DNA of 32,068 nucleotides from Gammaproteobacteria bacterium (GCA_013287235.1 JABDEF010000003.1:1-32068), one strand, 5' to 3'; counted from the stretch's first letter, positions 16,120 to 25,460 are shown. The notes: generated from the sequence alone by a model not told the origin. A program made the numbers and translations.

Positions 16120-16842
16120 ATGTTTAGAAAATCATGTTTTTTATTCATACTTATCATGTCAACCAATGCATATGCAGTTTCTTACCTCGGTATTTCGATG
16201 GGTAAACATAGCGGCGTTTGGAAGATCAGAAATATACAACGTGATGTGATAGATTTTCCAACGCACGGGCAAGATAGTGGGATTTTTGGAGGGGGGGGGA
16301 TTATTATTGAGCCGAATTTTTATCTAGGTATAGAAGGATTTGGGGATATCAATCATATTAAAACTAAACAAAAAAGGATAAATTCGGATACGGTTGCCAA
16401 TTCGCGTTCGGAATGGAGTGTCGGAGTAAGTGCGATCCCTGCGCATTATATTTTTCAAAATAGCTTATTATTTTTGCGCATTGGGCTAGTTGATTCCCAT
16501 TTTATCACAGAGATTAATGATGATAATCAAGCAAAGAATATCATAGGGTACCAATTCGGTTTTGGTGCGCAAACAAAATTGATTAAAAAATTGGATATTC
16601 GTCTGGAATATGTTTATACCACTTATCCCTCGCGGAATATTTTTGGAAATCAGCTATATCCGCAAGATAATCTTTTCAATCTAGGTATACTTTATCGATT
16701 TGATGATCATCCCTGCCGATCTTGTTGGGTAAGGAATGTCGACGTAGCCCAATGGGATGGTAGAAAAATTATCAATACAGGAAAATATAGTCAATTTCCT
16801 AAAAATGCATTTGATAATTTGGTTGATTTAAGTGGGTTATGA
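16120..16842 (+). CDS. Outer-membrane beta-barrel protein with an 8-G tract
   Basis: 240 residues. Signal peptide MFRKSCFLFILIMSTNAYA, cleaved after AYA. The mature protein shows alternating amphipathic strands with aromatic ends ('NFYLGIEGFGDI', 'QFGFGAQTKLIKKLDIRLEYVYT', 'LFNLGILYRF'), as in small 8-strand barrels of the OmpA/OmpW/surface-antigen kind. The final 40 residues after the barrel are unusual and carry a CRSCW pair of Cys. A run of eight G at 16291-16298 encodes part of 'GIFGGGGIII'; in this AT-rich DNA it is a candidate phase-variation tract. Gene between the efflux adaptor and channel, on plus. Confidence 0.75.
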   Translation: MFRKSCFLFILIMSTNAYAVSYLGISMGKHSGVWKIRNIQRDVIDFPTHGQDSGIFGGGGIIIEPNFYLGIEGFGDINHIKTKQKRINSDTVANSRSEWSVGVSAIPAHYIFQNSLLFLRIGLVDSHFITEINDDNQAKNIIGYQFGFGAQTKLIKKLDIRLEYVYTTYPSRNIFGNQLYPQDNLFNLGILYRFDDHPCRSCWVRNVDVAQWDGRKIINTGKYSQFPKNAFDNLVDLSGL

Positions 16843-17010
16843 CGGAACTTTTGTTTCCCATTCTGAATAGCGATCTAAAATCGTAGAATGGTTTTCTGCC
16901 ATGACTTGATTCCCGGGTGTAATGCATCTGCCGATATTACGCGTGAATAAATCAGCACAGCTTGTGATGCAAAAGGTCATAGTGATGATGATGAAAAATT
17001 TTATTTTCAT
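16837..17010 (-). CDS. Small lipoprotein, 57 residues
   Basis: A short gene on minus between the barrel gene and the TolC gene. It begins MKIKFFIIITMTFCITSC, a typical lipoprotein signal with lipobox ITSC, so C18 would be lipidated after cleavage. The mature peptide is about 40 residues (ADLFTRNIGRCITPGNQ..., ending WETKVPS) with one further Cys. It ends inside the last codons of the barrel gene (six-base overlap, opposite strand). No strong ribosome binding site is visible. The combination of a clean signal, a lipobox and an open frame from ATG to TAA in a gap with no other content supports it. Possibly an accessory of the TolC-family channel next to it; its start is 47 bases from that gene, divergently. 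Confidence 0.6.
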   Translation of the reverse strand: MKIKFFIIITMTFCITSCADLFTRNIGRCITPGNQVMAENHSTILDRYSEWETKVPS

Positions 17011-17057
17011 AAGAAATCATCCATTGATATTATGAGGGTCATATTTTATGGAAATGT

Positions 17058-18512
17058 ATGATGAAAAGGAAGCTATGTATAATCTTTCTGTTATTGTTTG
17101 CATGTCTGCAAGTCACTTTTGCAAAATCAAAAGAAAAGCCACTCGACATGAGTCTACGCGATGCAGTTGTGCTTGCGCTGCGATACAACGCGAGTGTTGT
17201 CGTAGAAGATTATCAACGTATTGTCGATAAATTTTCATTAAAAGTCGCCCTTTGGCAATATGATATCCAATATAGTTTAACGGGTGCTGCATCTTACACT
17301 CAAGCCATCAGTGGTGGCATCCGAAGTGAAAATGATTCAGCATCGCTGACACCGGGCGCAACATTATTATTACCCTTGGGGACACAGCTTTCATTAAGTT
17401 GGGTAAATCCGCTTGCACACACGGTAGGATCGCCGCGATTTTATAATCCTTCAGTTGTATTCAACGCAACCCAACCTTTGCTAAAAGGTTTTGGACCGGA
17501 CGTGACTTTAGCACCTTTATATCAGGCAGAAAATACGGAGTTAATCAATCGTTTGAATATGCAAAATATTGTTATCAATACAATTACGACTGTTATTGGT
17601 CAGTATGCAGCCGTTTCTAGTGCTAAAAATAATCTAAAGGTAACCCAGGCTTCTTTAGATCAATCATTAAAAATATTAGCACAGCAAAAAGCACTTTTGA
17701 AAGCAGGTCGGATTGCCTCTGCCGATTTAGTGCAATTTGAAGCCTCTGCTGCCAGTCAAAAATTACAATTAGAACAAGCAGAAGTGAGTTATGTACAGGA
17801 AGAGCGTGCCTTATTGATTACATTAGGGATTGATCCTGCAATTACACTGAATGTGACAGAAAACGTTCATTTACCGACGGAAGATGTAAAACCGTTGGAA
17901 GAATGTATTCAAATCGCTTTGGAAAACAATATTGTTTATCAACAAGCATTAATTAATTTGAAAAATGCAAGAATTGCTCTCACCGTGAATGCAGATGCAG
18001 AGCGTCCTACCTTAAATGCGTCGATTACACAAACACAAGGTGGCGGAAGCGGTGGTGAGCCTAACGATGGACTCGGAAGCATTGTGAATGGTGCGAACAG
18101 AAATACCATGCTAGGGTTAACCTTAAGTGTACCGATTAATGATCTTTCTTTGCAGCAGGGATATCTCAATGCCAAAATAGCGTTAAAACAGCAGGAAATA
18201 CAACTCGATCAGCTTAAGCGAACAGTGATCAATGATGTAATTAATGCCTATTACACGGTGTTAAATCAAAAAGAACAAATTAAACAAGCTGAATTATCGG
18301 TTAAACTCGCACAACAAAGCGTGGATATTGCCAATGCGAAATTAAAATATGGAAAAGTTTCCGCATTTGAAGCAAGTACTTTGCAAACGAATTTATTGTC
18401 TGCGCAAGTCAGTTATATCAATACGGTGACAGCCTATGTGACAAATTTAGCAACATTGGATCAGACGATTGGAATAACATTGGACCGTTGGTGTGTGAAG
18501 TTGAGGTATTGA
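17058..18512 (+). CDS. tolC: TolC-family outer-membrane efflux channel
   Basis: 484 residues, the family's usual length. A signal peptide (MMKRKLCIIFLLLFACLQVTFA) is followed by two homologous halves of long amphipathic helices with barrel strands. Typical segments are 'SLRDAVVLALRYNASVVVED' at the start of half one, 'QKALLKAGRIASADLVQFEA', and in half two 'LEECIQIALENNIVYQQALI' and 'ANAKLKYGKVSAFEASTLQ'. It forms a trimeric channel across the outer membrane and periplasm and should work with the MacAB-like operon at 13098-16074. The ribosome binding site is weak, and ATG codons at 17048, 17058 and 17061 compete; 17058 is chosen because it gives the normal signal peptide. The symbol marks the family, not strict orthology. 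Confidence 0.88.
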   Translation: MMKRKLCIIFLLLFACLQVTFAKSKEKPLDMSLRDAVVLALRYNASVVVEDYQRIVDKFSLKVALWQYDIQYSLTGAASYTQAISGGIRSENDSASLTPGATLLLPLGTQLSLSWVNPLAHTVGSPRFYNPSVVFNATQPLLKGFGPDVTLAPLYQAENTELINRLNMQNIVINTITTVIGQYAAVSSAKNNLKVTQASLDQSLKILAQQKALLKAGRIASADLVQFEASAASQKLQLEQAEVSYVQEERALLITLGIDPAITLNVTENVHLPTEDVKPLEECIQIALENNIVYQQALINLKNARIALTVNADAERPTLNASITQTQGGGSGGEPNDGLGSIVNGANRNTMLGLTLSVPINDLSLQQGYLNAKIALKQQEIQLDQLKRTVINDVINAYYTVLNQKEQIKQAELSVKLAQQSVDIANAKLKYGKVSAFEASTLQTNLLSAQVSYINTVTAYVTNLATLDQTIGITLDRWCVKLRY

Positions 18513-18517
18513 CGCGA

Positions 18518-18598
18518 ATTCCGGTTCAGCGCCTCGCCCTGTCATGCCAGCTAAAAACATGCTGGCATGACAGGGCGAGGAGTTACTTAACCGGAATT
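18518..18598. repeat. Long perfect hairpin between convergent tolC and dnaE
   Basis: Inner arms 18532-18551 and 18561-18580 are perfect 20-bp reverse complements around the loop TAAAAACAT. Outer arms AATTCCGGTT (18518-18527) and AACCGGAATT (18589-18598) also pair. It contains the CTGGCATGACA word of the repeat at 931. It sits exactly between two convergent stops (18512 and 18608) and could terminate transcription from both sides, though no T-run follows. Confidence 0.8.
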
Positions 18599-18607
18599 GT
18601 TATTAGT

Positions 18608-21600
18608 TCAATAAATCATTTCCACATTATTTTTCGTGAAGAGATCACATAAAGTATCCAAAAGTAAATCCGTCGGTTTCACCCGCCAAGCGTCCCCTAA
18701 GCTCAAATTGGCTTTGGCATCGGATCTTGCATAATCGATTGCAATACGACAGCGCCCGCCGCGATATTTTCCTAAAATATCCGCAAGTTCCGTTATCATG
18801 ACTTTTTTCTCGGGAGAAATACGAATTTTTAAATATTTCCCAAAACGTTCACGTGCTTCATCGATGGATAAACATTCTCGGTTTAATATTCTAAATCCGC
18901 CATTATATTCATCGATACTGAGATCGCCTGATATAATGACAAGCTTATCTTTGACTAAATATTCTCGATATTTTTGATAATTTTCTGCAAAAGAAAGCAC
19001 ATCCAGTGTACCACTTGCATCATCAATCGTAAAAACTGCCATTCGATCACCGCGTTTGGTTTGAATAGTGCGTATATTCATGATGATGCCAGCAACCGTG
19101 ACTGTCGGATGTGTTTTTGGATGCAGATCCGCAATTTTTCCTGTAATAAAATTTTTTAATTCAGAAGCATAGCGATGAATGGGATGACCCGATAAATAAA
19201 GTCCTAACGTTTCTTTTTCTCCCATCAAACGTTCGTGCTCATTCCATGCAGAAACGTTGAGATATTGTATGGTATGTTCTTCATCGAGATGAACCATGCC
19301 AAATAAATCTTTTTGTCCCACTTCATGATCACGTGCTTTTTGTTCTGCATGTTGTATGGCTGCTTCTAAACTTGCCATGATGCATGCCCGATCAGGACCA
19401 ATGGAATCTAAAGCACCTGCTTTGATTAAGGCTTCTAAAACGCGTCGATTCATTTTGTGTAAATCAACGCGCGCACAAAAATCAAATAAATCTTTGAATG
19501 GACCATACTTCCTACGTGCATCAATGATTGCTTCGATCGCAGATCTTCCCGCCCCTTTAATGGCACCCAATCCATAGTTAAGACGATTTTCAGATACTAC
19601 TTTAAATGCATATTCACTTTGATTAATGTCGGGCGGATTCACCTGGATTTTTAATGCTTTACATTCATCAATAAAATGTACGACTTTTTCTGTGTGATCC
19701 ATATCAGAAGATAATACCGCTGCCATGTATGCAGCGGGATAATGCGCTTTCAGCCATGCGGTTTGATAGGCAATTAATGCATAGGATGCAGAATGCGATT
19801 TATTAAAACCATATCCTGCAAATTTTTCCATTAAGTCAAAAATAAAATTCGCAATCGATTCACTGACATCGCGTTCCACGGCACCTTTACAGAAGGTTTC
19901 ACGCTGTTTTGCCATTTCTTCGGGTTTTTTCTTACCCATGGCGCGTCTTAATAAATCTGCGGATCCGAGAGAATATCCCGCAAGCACTTGCGCAATTTGC
20001 ATGACTTGTTCTTGATAAAGAATAACACCATACGTTGCGCGTAAAATGGGTTCCAGTTTAGGATGCGCGTAACTGACGAGGGCTCTGCCATGTTTACGAT
20101 TGATGAAATCATCCACCATGCCCGATTGTAAAGGTCCAGGCCTAAACAATGCGACGAGCGCTACGATATCTTCAAAACAATCGGGTTGTAAACGTTTTAC
20201 CAAATCTTTCATGCCGCGGGATTCTAATTGAAAAACGGCAGTGGTTTTACAGGCTTTTAATAAGGCAAAGGTTTTTTCATCGTGCATGGGAATAAAATGG
20301 ATATCTAAGGGGTCTTCATTTTCTTTTCGCAATTGATTAATTTCACGTATTGCCCAATCCATAATCGTTAAGGTACGTAAACCGAGAAAGTCGAATTTCA
20401 CAAGGCCGACTGCTTCTACGTCATCTTTATCAAATTGTGTGACGACATGTTCTTCTGCTTCGGCTTCACAATAAAGAGGTGTAAATTCTGTTAATTTAGA
20501 AGGCGCAATCACAACACCACCCGCGTGTTTTCCCGCATTTCGTGTGATGCCTTCGAGTTTTTTTGCAAGATCAATCAACGTCTTGACATCTTCTTCTTGA
20601 TAATATCGCTCACGTAATAATTCTTCTGACTCGAGCGCTTTTTCTAATGTCATACCCAATTCAAAAGGAATAAGCTTTGCGAGTTTATCAACATGTCCAT
20701 AACTCATCCCAAGCACACGTCCTACATCGCGGACAACAGCGCGCGCTGCCATGGTGCCATAGGTGATGATTTGCGCCACCGCTTCACGTCCATGGGTTTG
20801 CATGACGTATTCAATGACGCGGTCGCGACCTTCCATACAAAAATCAATATCAAAATCGGGCATGGATACGCGTTCGGGGTTTAAAAATCTTTCGAAAAGA
20901 AGCTCATGTTGAAGCGGATCTAAATCCGTAATATAAAGCGCGTATGCGACAAGTGATCCAGGGCCTGAACCGCGACCCGGACCGACAGGGACATGATGAT
21001 CACGCGCCCAGCGTGTAAAGTCGGCAACAATTAAAAAATAACCCGCAAATCCCATTTTATTAATCACATCGAGTTCTGTTTGCAAACGCGTATCATAGGC
21101 GTTTCGTTCTTTTACTTGATGTTTTGCTAATCTTTGATTGAGGCCTTTTTTCGCAATATCACAAAGATAATTTTCAATCGTAAATTGTGGAGGGACAGGA
21201 AAACGCGGTAAAAAACTTTTATTCAGCGTGAGTGATACATTACAACGTTTTGCCAATTCCACCGTATTGATTAAACTTTCTGGGATATCCGCAAATAACG
21301 AGCACATTTCACTTGGTGATTTAAAAAACTGCTGTTCTGTGTAATTTCTCGGACGTTTTGGGTCGGCAAGAATAAATCCTTCATGGATGCAAACACGGGC
21401 TTCATGTGCTTCAAAATCGTCCGTCTTTAAAAAGCGCACGTCGTTGGTGCATAAAACAGGTAACGCATCCGATTCCGCAAATACCAAAGCGGCTTTAATA
21501 TACGTTTCTTGTATTTTTAATCCGGTGCGGCGCAATTCAATATAGTAACGATTTTTAAAATGGGTTTTCCAAAAATCAATGATTGTTTTGGCTTTTGCAA

Positions 21601-22039
21601 GATCTCCTTGAAGTAATGCGGTTCCAAGATCTCCCTCTTCTGCGCCACTTAACACAATCAACCCCTCGGAGGATTCTTTTAACCAATCCAATGCAAATAC
21701 GGCTTTTCCATGAGTCTGACCTTCAAGATAGCTTTTGGAAATCAAAGCCATTAAATTTTTAAGTCCTTGATTATTTTGACAAAATAATGTTAGCCGGAAA
21801 GGCTCCCTTGGATTCTCTCGGTTTTCTAGCCAAATATCTGCGCCCATGATAGGCTTAATACCCGCATTGATCGCTGCTTGATAGAATTTGACAGTTGCAA
21901 ACATGTTACTTTGGTCAGTCAGTGCAAGCGCAGGCATTTGATATTCGACTGCTTTCTCGATCAATGGGTGAATTTTTAAAAGTCCATCACTTAAAGAGTA
22001 TTCACTATGAAGACGTAAATGAATAAATCGTGGCTGCAT
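18608..22039 (-). CDS. dnaE: DNA polymerase III alpha subunit
   Basis: Catalytic subunit of the replicative DNA polymerase. 1143 residues against about 1160 in E. coli. The N-terminal PHP domain starts 'FIHLRLHSEYSLSDGLLKI', then the C-family polymerase core with 'GPGRGSGPGSLVAYAL' (353-368) and the active-site motif PDFDIDF (394-400), whose D397 and D399 bind metal. The C-terminal part has the helix-hairpin-helix region ('NRRVLEALIKAGALD') and the OB-fold ('TVTVAGIIMNIRTIQTKRGD'). It is on minus, divergent from accA, and flanked on both sides by perfect hairpin repeats. Essential core gene with no sign of damage. Confidence 0.97.
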   Translation of the reverse strand: MQPRFIHLRLHSEYSLSDGLLKIHPLIEKAVEYQMPALALTDQSNMFATVKFYQAAINAGIKPIMGADIWLENRENPREPFRLTLFCQNNQGLKNLMALISKSYLEGQTHGKAVFALDWLKESSEGLIVLSGAEEGDLGTALLQGDLAKAKTIIDFWKTHFKNRYYIELRRTGLKIQETYIKAALVFAESDALPVLCTNDVRFLKTDDFEAHEARVCIHEGFILADPKRPRNYTEQQFFKSPSEMCSLFADIPESLINTVELAKRCNVSLTLNKSFLPRFPVPPQFTIENYLCDIAKKGLNQRLAKHQVKERNAYDTRLQTELDVINKMGFAGYFLIVADFTRWARDHHVPVGPGRGSGPGSLVAYALYITDLDPLQHELLFERFLNPERVSMPDFDIDFCMEGRDRVIEYVMQTHGREAVAQIITYGTMAARAVVRDVGRVLGMSYGHVDKLAKLIPFELGMTLEKALESEELLRERYYQEEDVKTLIDLAKKLEGITRNAGKHAGGVVIAPSKLTEFTPLYCEAEAEEHVVTQFDKDDVEAVGLVKFDFLGLRTLTIMDWAIREINQLRKENEDPLDIHFIPMHDEKTFALLKACKTTAVFQLESRGMKDLVKRLQPDCFEDIVALVALFRPGPLQSGMVDDFINRKHGRALVSYAHPKLEPILRATYGVILYQEQVMQIAQVLAGYSLGSADLLRRAMGKKKPEEMAKQRETFCKGAVERDVSESIANFIFDLMEKFAGYGFNKSHSASYALIAYQTAWLKAHYPAAYMAAVLSSDMDHTEKVVHFIDECKALKIQVNPPDINQSEYAFKVVSENRLNYGLGAIKGAGRSAIEAIIDARRKYGPFKDLFDFCARVDLHKMNRRVLEALIKAGALDSIGPDRACIMASLEAAIQHAEQKARDHEVGQKDLFGMVHLDEEHTIQYLNVSAWNEHERLMGEKETLGLYLSGHPIHRYASELKNFITGKIADLHPKTHPTVTVAGIIMNIRTIQTKRGDRMAVFTIDDASGTLDVLSFAENYQKYREYLVKDKLVIISGDLSIDEYNGGFRILNRECLSIDEARERFGKYLKIRISPEKKVMITELADILGKYRGGRCRIAIDYARSDAKANLSLGDAWRVKPTDLLLDTLCDLFTKNNVEMIY

Positions 22040-22093
22040 GTCAGACCTTGGTTTATGATATGGCGTACGTCATTATAAGCATAAAATGCAGTC

Positions 22094-22150
22094 ATTGCGA
22101 GGAGCGCGTCGTCCCGCGGCTTGTCCGCTGGACGACGCGCTCCTCGCAAT
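22094..22150. repeat. Perfect 20-bp inverted repeat between divergent dnaE and accA
   Basis: ATTGCGAGGAGCGCGTCGTC (22094-22113) is exactly complementary to 22131-22150. Beyond one mismatch the stem continues with GCGG/CCGC, leaving a five-base loop (CTTGT). The TTGCGAGGAGCG word is a common palindromic repeat motif in several intracellular gammaproteobacteria and alphaproteobacteria, as I recall. It lies in the shared 5' region of two essential genes, so it must be compatible with their promoters, neither of which stands out. Confidence 0.8.
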
Positions 22151-22186
22151 ACAAGTGAGTCATTTTTAAAGGTTTAAGTAATTATT

Positions 22187-23140
22187 ATGAATTTAAATTT
22201 TTTAGATTTTGAACAACCCATTGCGGAACTTGAAGCGAAAATTCAAGAACTCCGAATGGTAGCCAATGGCGGTGATATTAATATCTCTGATGAAATTGCA
22301 CGTCTTGAATTGAAAAGTAAGCAGTTAACCAAAGATGTATTCTCCCGCTTATCATCATGGCAAATCACCCAAATTGCGCGTCACCCACAAAGACCCCATA
22401 CGATTGATTATATTACCCGGATTTTTACAGATTTTGATGAGTTGCAAGGGGATCGCATGTTATCGAGAGGTCCTTCTATCATTGCCGGGATTGCACGATT
22501 TCAAGGACAGCCGGTCATGGTCGTCGGCCACGAAAAAGGTCGTAAAACGCAAGAAAAAATCGAACGTAATTTCGGTATGCCAAACCCAGAAGATTATCGA
22601 AAAGCATTGCGCATGTTTGAATTGGCGGAACGTTTTCAATTACCCATTTTTACTTTTATAGATACCTTTGGTGCATACCCTGGGATTCAAGCGGAAGAAC
22701 ATAATCAAAGTGAAGCAATCGCACGTAATTTATTTGTGTTATCCCGCTTAAAAACCCCTATTATTTGTACGGTCATCGGGGAAGGTGGATCGGGCGGTGC
22801 GCTGGCCATCGGTGTGGGCGACCGCGTGTTAATGTTGCAATATTCTATTTATTGTGTGATAACCCCTGAAGGGTGTGCTTCTATTCTTTGGAAAAGTTCG
22901 GATAAAGCAGCATTGGCAGCAGAAGCCATGGGGGTTTCTGCGGAACAAAATTTACGTCTTCAATTGATCGATCAAATTATTCCTGAGCCTTTAGGTGGAG
23001 CGCATCGAGATTATGATGCGATGGCAGAAACGTTAAAAGAAATACTCGCAGAAAAATTGGCAGAGTTGCAAGGATTATCTGCTTCTCAATTAATTGAAGA
23101 GCGTTATCAGCGATTGATGTCTTATGGAATTACTGTTTAA
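22187..23140 (+). CDS. accA: Acetyl-CoA carboxylase carboxyltransferase alpha subunit
   Basis: With AccD it forms the carboxyltransferase that moves CO2 from biotin to acetyl-CoA, giving malonyl-CoA for fatty acid synthesis. 317 residues, the same as in most gammaproteobacteria. Recognisable segments are '[16 protein letters not shown]' at the start, 'RPHTIDYI', 'FDELQGDR', '[17 protein letters not shown]' and the glycine-rich '[15 protein letters not shown]' of the crotonase-like fold. Its last 17 bases overlap tilS, so the two are translated as an operon. The dnaE/accA-tilS neighbourhood is typical of the Legionella/Coxiella group. Confidence 0.97.
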   Translation: MNLNFLDFEQPIAELEAKIQELRMVANGGDINISDEIARLELKSKQLTKDVFSRLSSWQITQIARHPQRPHTIDYITRIFTDFDELQGDRMLSRGPSIIAGIARFQGQPVMVVGHEKGRKTQEKIERNFGMPNPEDYRKALRMFELAERFQLPIFTFIDTFGAYPGIQAEEHNQSEAIARNLFVLSRLKTPIICTVIGEGGSGGALAIGVGDRVLMLQYSIYCVITPEGCASILWKSSDKAALAAEAMGVSAEQNLRLQLIDQIIPEPLGGAHRDYDAMAETLKEILAEKLAELQGLSASQLIEERYQRLMSYGITV

Positions 23141-24431
23141 TTCATTGAAAGAACTTTGTCGAGATTTGGAGAAGACGTATTGGATTGCATATAGTGGTGG
23201 TTTAGACTCTCATGTTTTATTGCATTCCTTAAGTCAGCTTCGAAATGCATATCCTTTAAAACTGTATGCCGTTTATATTAATCATGGTATTAGTAAGTAT
23301 GCCAATGCCTGGGGTTTTCATTGTGAGCGCGTGTGCCGTGGTTTACAGATTGATTTTTTACAAAGAAAAATTTCGATTCCCTTGTATCCTGGTCAAAGTA
23401 TTGAAGAAGCCGCCCGAGCACATCGCTACGCCGTTTTTTCAGAACTTTTGCATGCAAACGATTTTTTATTAACGGCGCACCATGAAGATGATCAAGCAGA
23501 AACAGTTTTTTTACAATTTTTAAGAGGGGCAGGCCCCAAAGGAATGGCCGCGATGCCATTGATTAAACCGTTAGGAAAAGGATTTCATGCAAGGCCTTTT
23601 TTGAATGTGCGGCAATTTCAATTAAAAACTTATGCAGAATCGGAGAAACTTCGTTGGATAGAAGATGATTCGAATGATCATCGTCATTTAACCCGAAATT
23701 ATTTGCGTCATGAAGTATTGCCTTTGTTAAAAAAACGTTGGCCTACGGTTTCAAAAACCATGGCGCGCGTTGCAAAACATTGCGCGGATGCCGATGATTT
23801 GTTAAGCGGTATTGGCAGGGATGATTTAGCAAAAGTGATGGATCCTGTCACAAAAAGATTATCTTTGAAAAAATTATTGGAATTAAATCCCTCTCGTCAA
23901 ATATTGGTTTTACGGATATGGCTGCAGCATTTACAATTTCCGTTGCCGAGTCACGTCAAAATGCAGCAAATTTTGCAAAATTTTTTAAAAGCGGGATCAG
24001 ATAAAGTCCCTTTGATACGTTTTGCGAATGTAGAATTAAGACGTTATCGTGATGAAATTTATGCGATGAAAGCGCTTTTACCGCATGATCCTAAGATTAA
24101 ATACACTTGGGATTTGCAGTCGCCATTATCGATTCCAAATCTTGGAGTAATCACGGTTGATAAGAAAATAGGATCAGGCATTCGAGAAATGCAAAATATC
24201 ACTATACGGTTTCGAAAGGGTGGTGAAGTATGTAAGCTTCAGGGACGTACGTGTCATCATGATCTCAAAAAACTTTTTCAACAATGGGGTGTGCCGCCTT
24301 GGCAACGTGCGAGAATTCCTTTGATATATGTGGAAGAGGAACTTGTTTCGATCGTGGGTTTTTATGTGGATGAGCGGTTTGTGGCAAAGGAAAATGCATA
24401 TGGGAATGTTTTCGTATTTAATGAGATTTAG
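23124..24431 (+). CDS. tilS: tRNA(Ile)-lysidine synthetase
   Basis: Adds lysine to C34 of the tRNA-Ile with anticodon CAU, so that it reads AUA. The N-terminal PP-loop ATPase motif is at residues 23-30 (YSGGLDSH; SGGxDS). The conserved '[19 protein letters not shown]' and '[12 protein letters not shown]' follow, then the central TilS domain and the C-terminal domain ('[10 protein letters not shown]', '[24 protein letters not shown]'). 435 residues is normal. It starts inside accA with a 17-base overlap. Its stop (24429-24431) lies inside the start region of the following outer-membrane gene, whose ATG at 24421 overlaps it by 11 bases. Confidence 0.95.
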   Translation: MELLFNSLKELCRDLEKTYWIAYSGGLDSHVLLHSLSQLRNAYPLKLYAVYINHGISKYANAWGFHCERVCRGLQIDFLQRKISIPLYPGQSIEEAARAHRYAVFSELLHANDFLLTAHHEDDQAETVFLQFLRGAGPKGMAAMPLIKPLGKGFHARPFLNVRQFQLKTYAESEKLRWIEDDSNDHRHLTRNYLRHEVLPLLKKRWPTVSKTMARVAKHCADADDLLSGIGRDDLAKVMDPVTKRLSLKKLLELNPSRQILVLRIWLQHLQFPLPSHVKMQQILQNFLKAGSDKVPLIRFANVELRRYRDEIYAMKALLPHDPKIKYTWDLQSPLSIPNLGVITVDKKIGSGIREMQNITIRFRKGGEVCKLQGRTCHHDLKKLFQQWGVPPWQRARIPLIYVEEELVSIVGFYVDERFVAKENAYGNVFVFNEI

Positions 24432-25284
24432 AAAAGGAAATACATGTCATGCCAGCGAAGGCTTACATCCAGTAAAGACTGCGCTGGATGCCAGCCTTCG
24501 CTGGCATGACAAACTTAGCTTTCTTTTTCTTTTTTTCTTTTCAACCCATATCTTCGCCGACGATCCTTGCGGTGGCCCAAGTGCATTATTAAATATCGTC
24601 GACCGACCTACAGTCGCAGATAGCGCCTGTGTCGTTCCTCAAAAAAAAGTTGTCATAGAATCAGGTTTTCAATATCAAAAGCTGCAAGGTCCAGGGTATG
24701 CAGAGAATTTTCCAGAAGCAGTTTTACGAATAGGATTACCCTTCCATAATGAATTTGTTTGGGTGTTACCGAATTATATGCATCAATCTATCGTCCCGCA
24801 TTCAGGTGCAACGGCGACAACCGTGGGGGTAAAACATAAGGTCGGATATAATACGCATTGGCTTGGAACAGTTGAGAGTTTAGCGACTCTTCCGACAGGC
24901 AGTCCCGCATTTGGAAGTGAAAGTGTGGGTGCTGCATTAAATGGGATCGTAAGTTACGCGCCGAACGCGTCATGGGATATCTCTTTTATGTTGGGTGTGA
25001 CCTCACAAACAGAACCCCATGCAAATGGTGGTGGACGGTTCCAAAGTGTCAATCCAGATTTGGTTGTGACATACGCTGTCAGTGATAAGCTAAATTTTTA
25101 TCTTGAAGTTTACGGTCAAAGCAAAACTGCCCCAAATGAAGGAAGTGGTTTTAACACGGATGGGGGTGCGCTTTATCTGCTTCACCCCAATGTCAGTGTG
25201 GATTTTGAGTTAGGCCAGCGTTTGAGTGGTGATCTTGGTGGTTTTAGTCATTATGTGGGTGCTGGGATGGCTTTTTTATCCTAA
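24421..25284 (+). CDS. Outer-membrane beta-barrel protein with repeat-derived N-terminus
   Basis: 287 residues from ATG 24421, the last usable start, since none occurs between it and the signal-like segment. The segment FLFLFFFSTHIFA followed by DDPCGG (around residues 34-50) is a normal signal peptide core and cleavage site. The mature protein has alternating strands and glycine-aromatic ends ('NEFVWVLPNYMHQS', 'WDISFMLGVTSQTE', 'LNFYLEVYGQSK', final 'GGFSHYVGAGMAFLS'). It resembles the transporter/phenol-degradation MetA-like barrel family. The 30 residues before the signal core are read from a palindromic repeat (24445-24511) in frame, so the original start is gone. It may be exported with a long leader or be poorly exported; an ATG-less original is the alternative. 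Confidence 0.65.
   Translation: MRFRKGNTCHASEGLHPVKTALDASLRWHDKLSFLFLFFFSTHIFADDPCGGPSALLNIVDRPTVADSACVVPQKKVVIESGFQYQKLQGPGYAENFPEAVLRIGLPFHNEFVWVLPNYMHQSIVPHSGATATTVGVKHKVGYNTHWLGTVESLATLPTGSPAFGSESVGAALNGIVSYAPNASWDISFMLGVTSQTEPHANGGGRFQSVNPDLVVTYAVSDKLNFYLEVYGQSKTAPNEGSGFNTDGGALYLLHPNVSVDFELGQRLSGDLGGFSHYVGAGMAFLS
24445..24511. repeat. 67-bp palindromic repeat inserted at the start of the outer-membrane gene
   Basis: TGTCATGCCAGCGAAGGCT (24445-24463) and its reverse complement (24493-24511) are perfect 19-bp arms, and CATCCAG/CTGGATG (24466-24472/24484-24490) pair inside. The right half is identical to the repeat at 931-959. Confidence 0.85.
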
Positions 25285-25460
25285 CTTTTGAACGTGCACA
25301 AATACTTAATCAAAGCCCCAAAGGCGAGAATTGTAATGGCGAAATCTAAGAAATCTTTAAATCGTACAATGTTTATAATTTGATCGGGTCTTAAGAATAC
25401 TGTCAAAAGTCCGCCAAGTAATGCGAGTAAAATGATTAAAATCACAAACGATTTCAACAT
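25281..25460 (-). CDS. Small inner-membrane protein, 59 residues
   Basis: The start at 25460 is chosen over an upstream in-frame codon at 25481 because AGGAG lies seven bases before it. The peptide has two hydrophobic segments ('FVILIILLALLGGLLTVFL' and 'FAITILAFGALIKYL') separated by a short charged loop (RPDQIINIVRFKDFLD), so a two-helix membrane hairpin is likely. The stop overlaps the stop of the convergent outer-membrane gene by four bases. No family recognised. Confidence 0.65.
   Translation of the reverse strand: MLKSFVILIILLALLGGLLTVFLRPDQIINIVRFKDFLDFAITILAFGALIKYLCTFKS

Noticed and set aside
24328..24420. Longer start for the outer-membrane gene
   Set aside because: It would overlap tilS by over 100 bases in another frame and adds a stretch with no family resemblance; the ATG at 24421 suffices.
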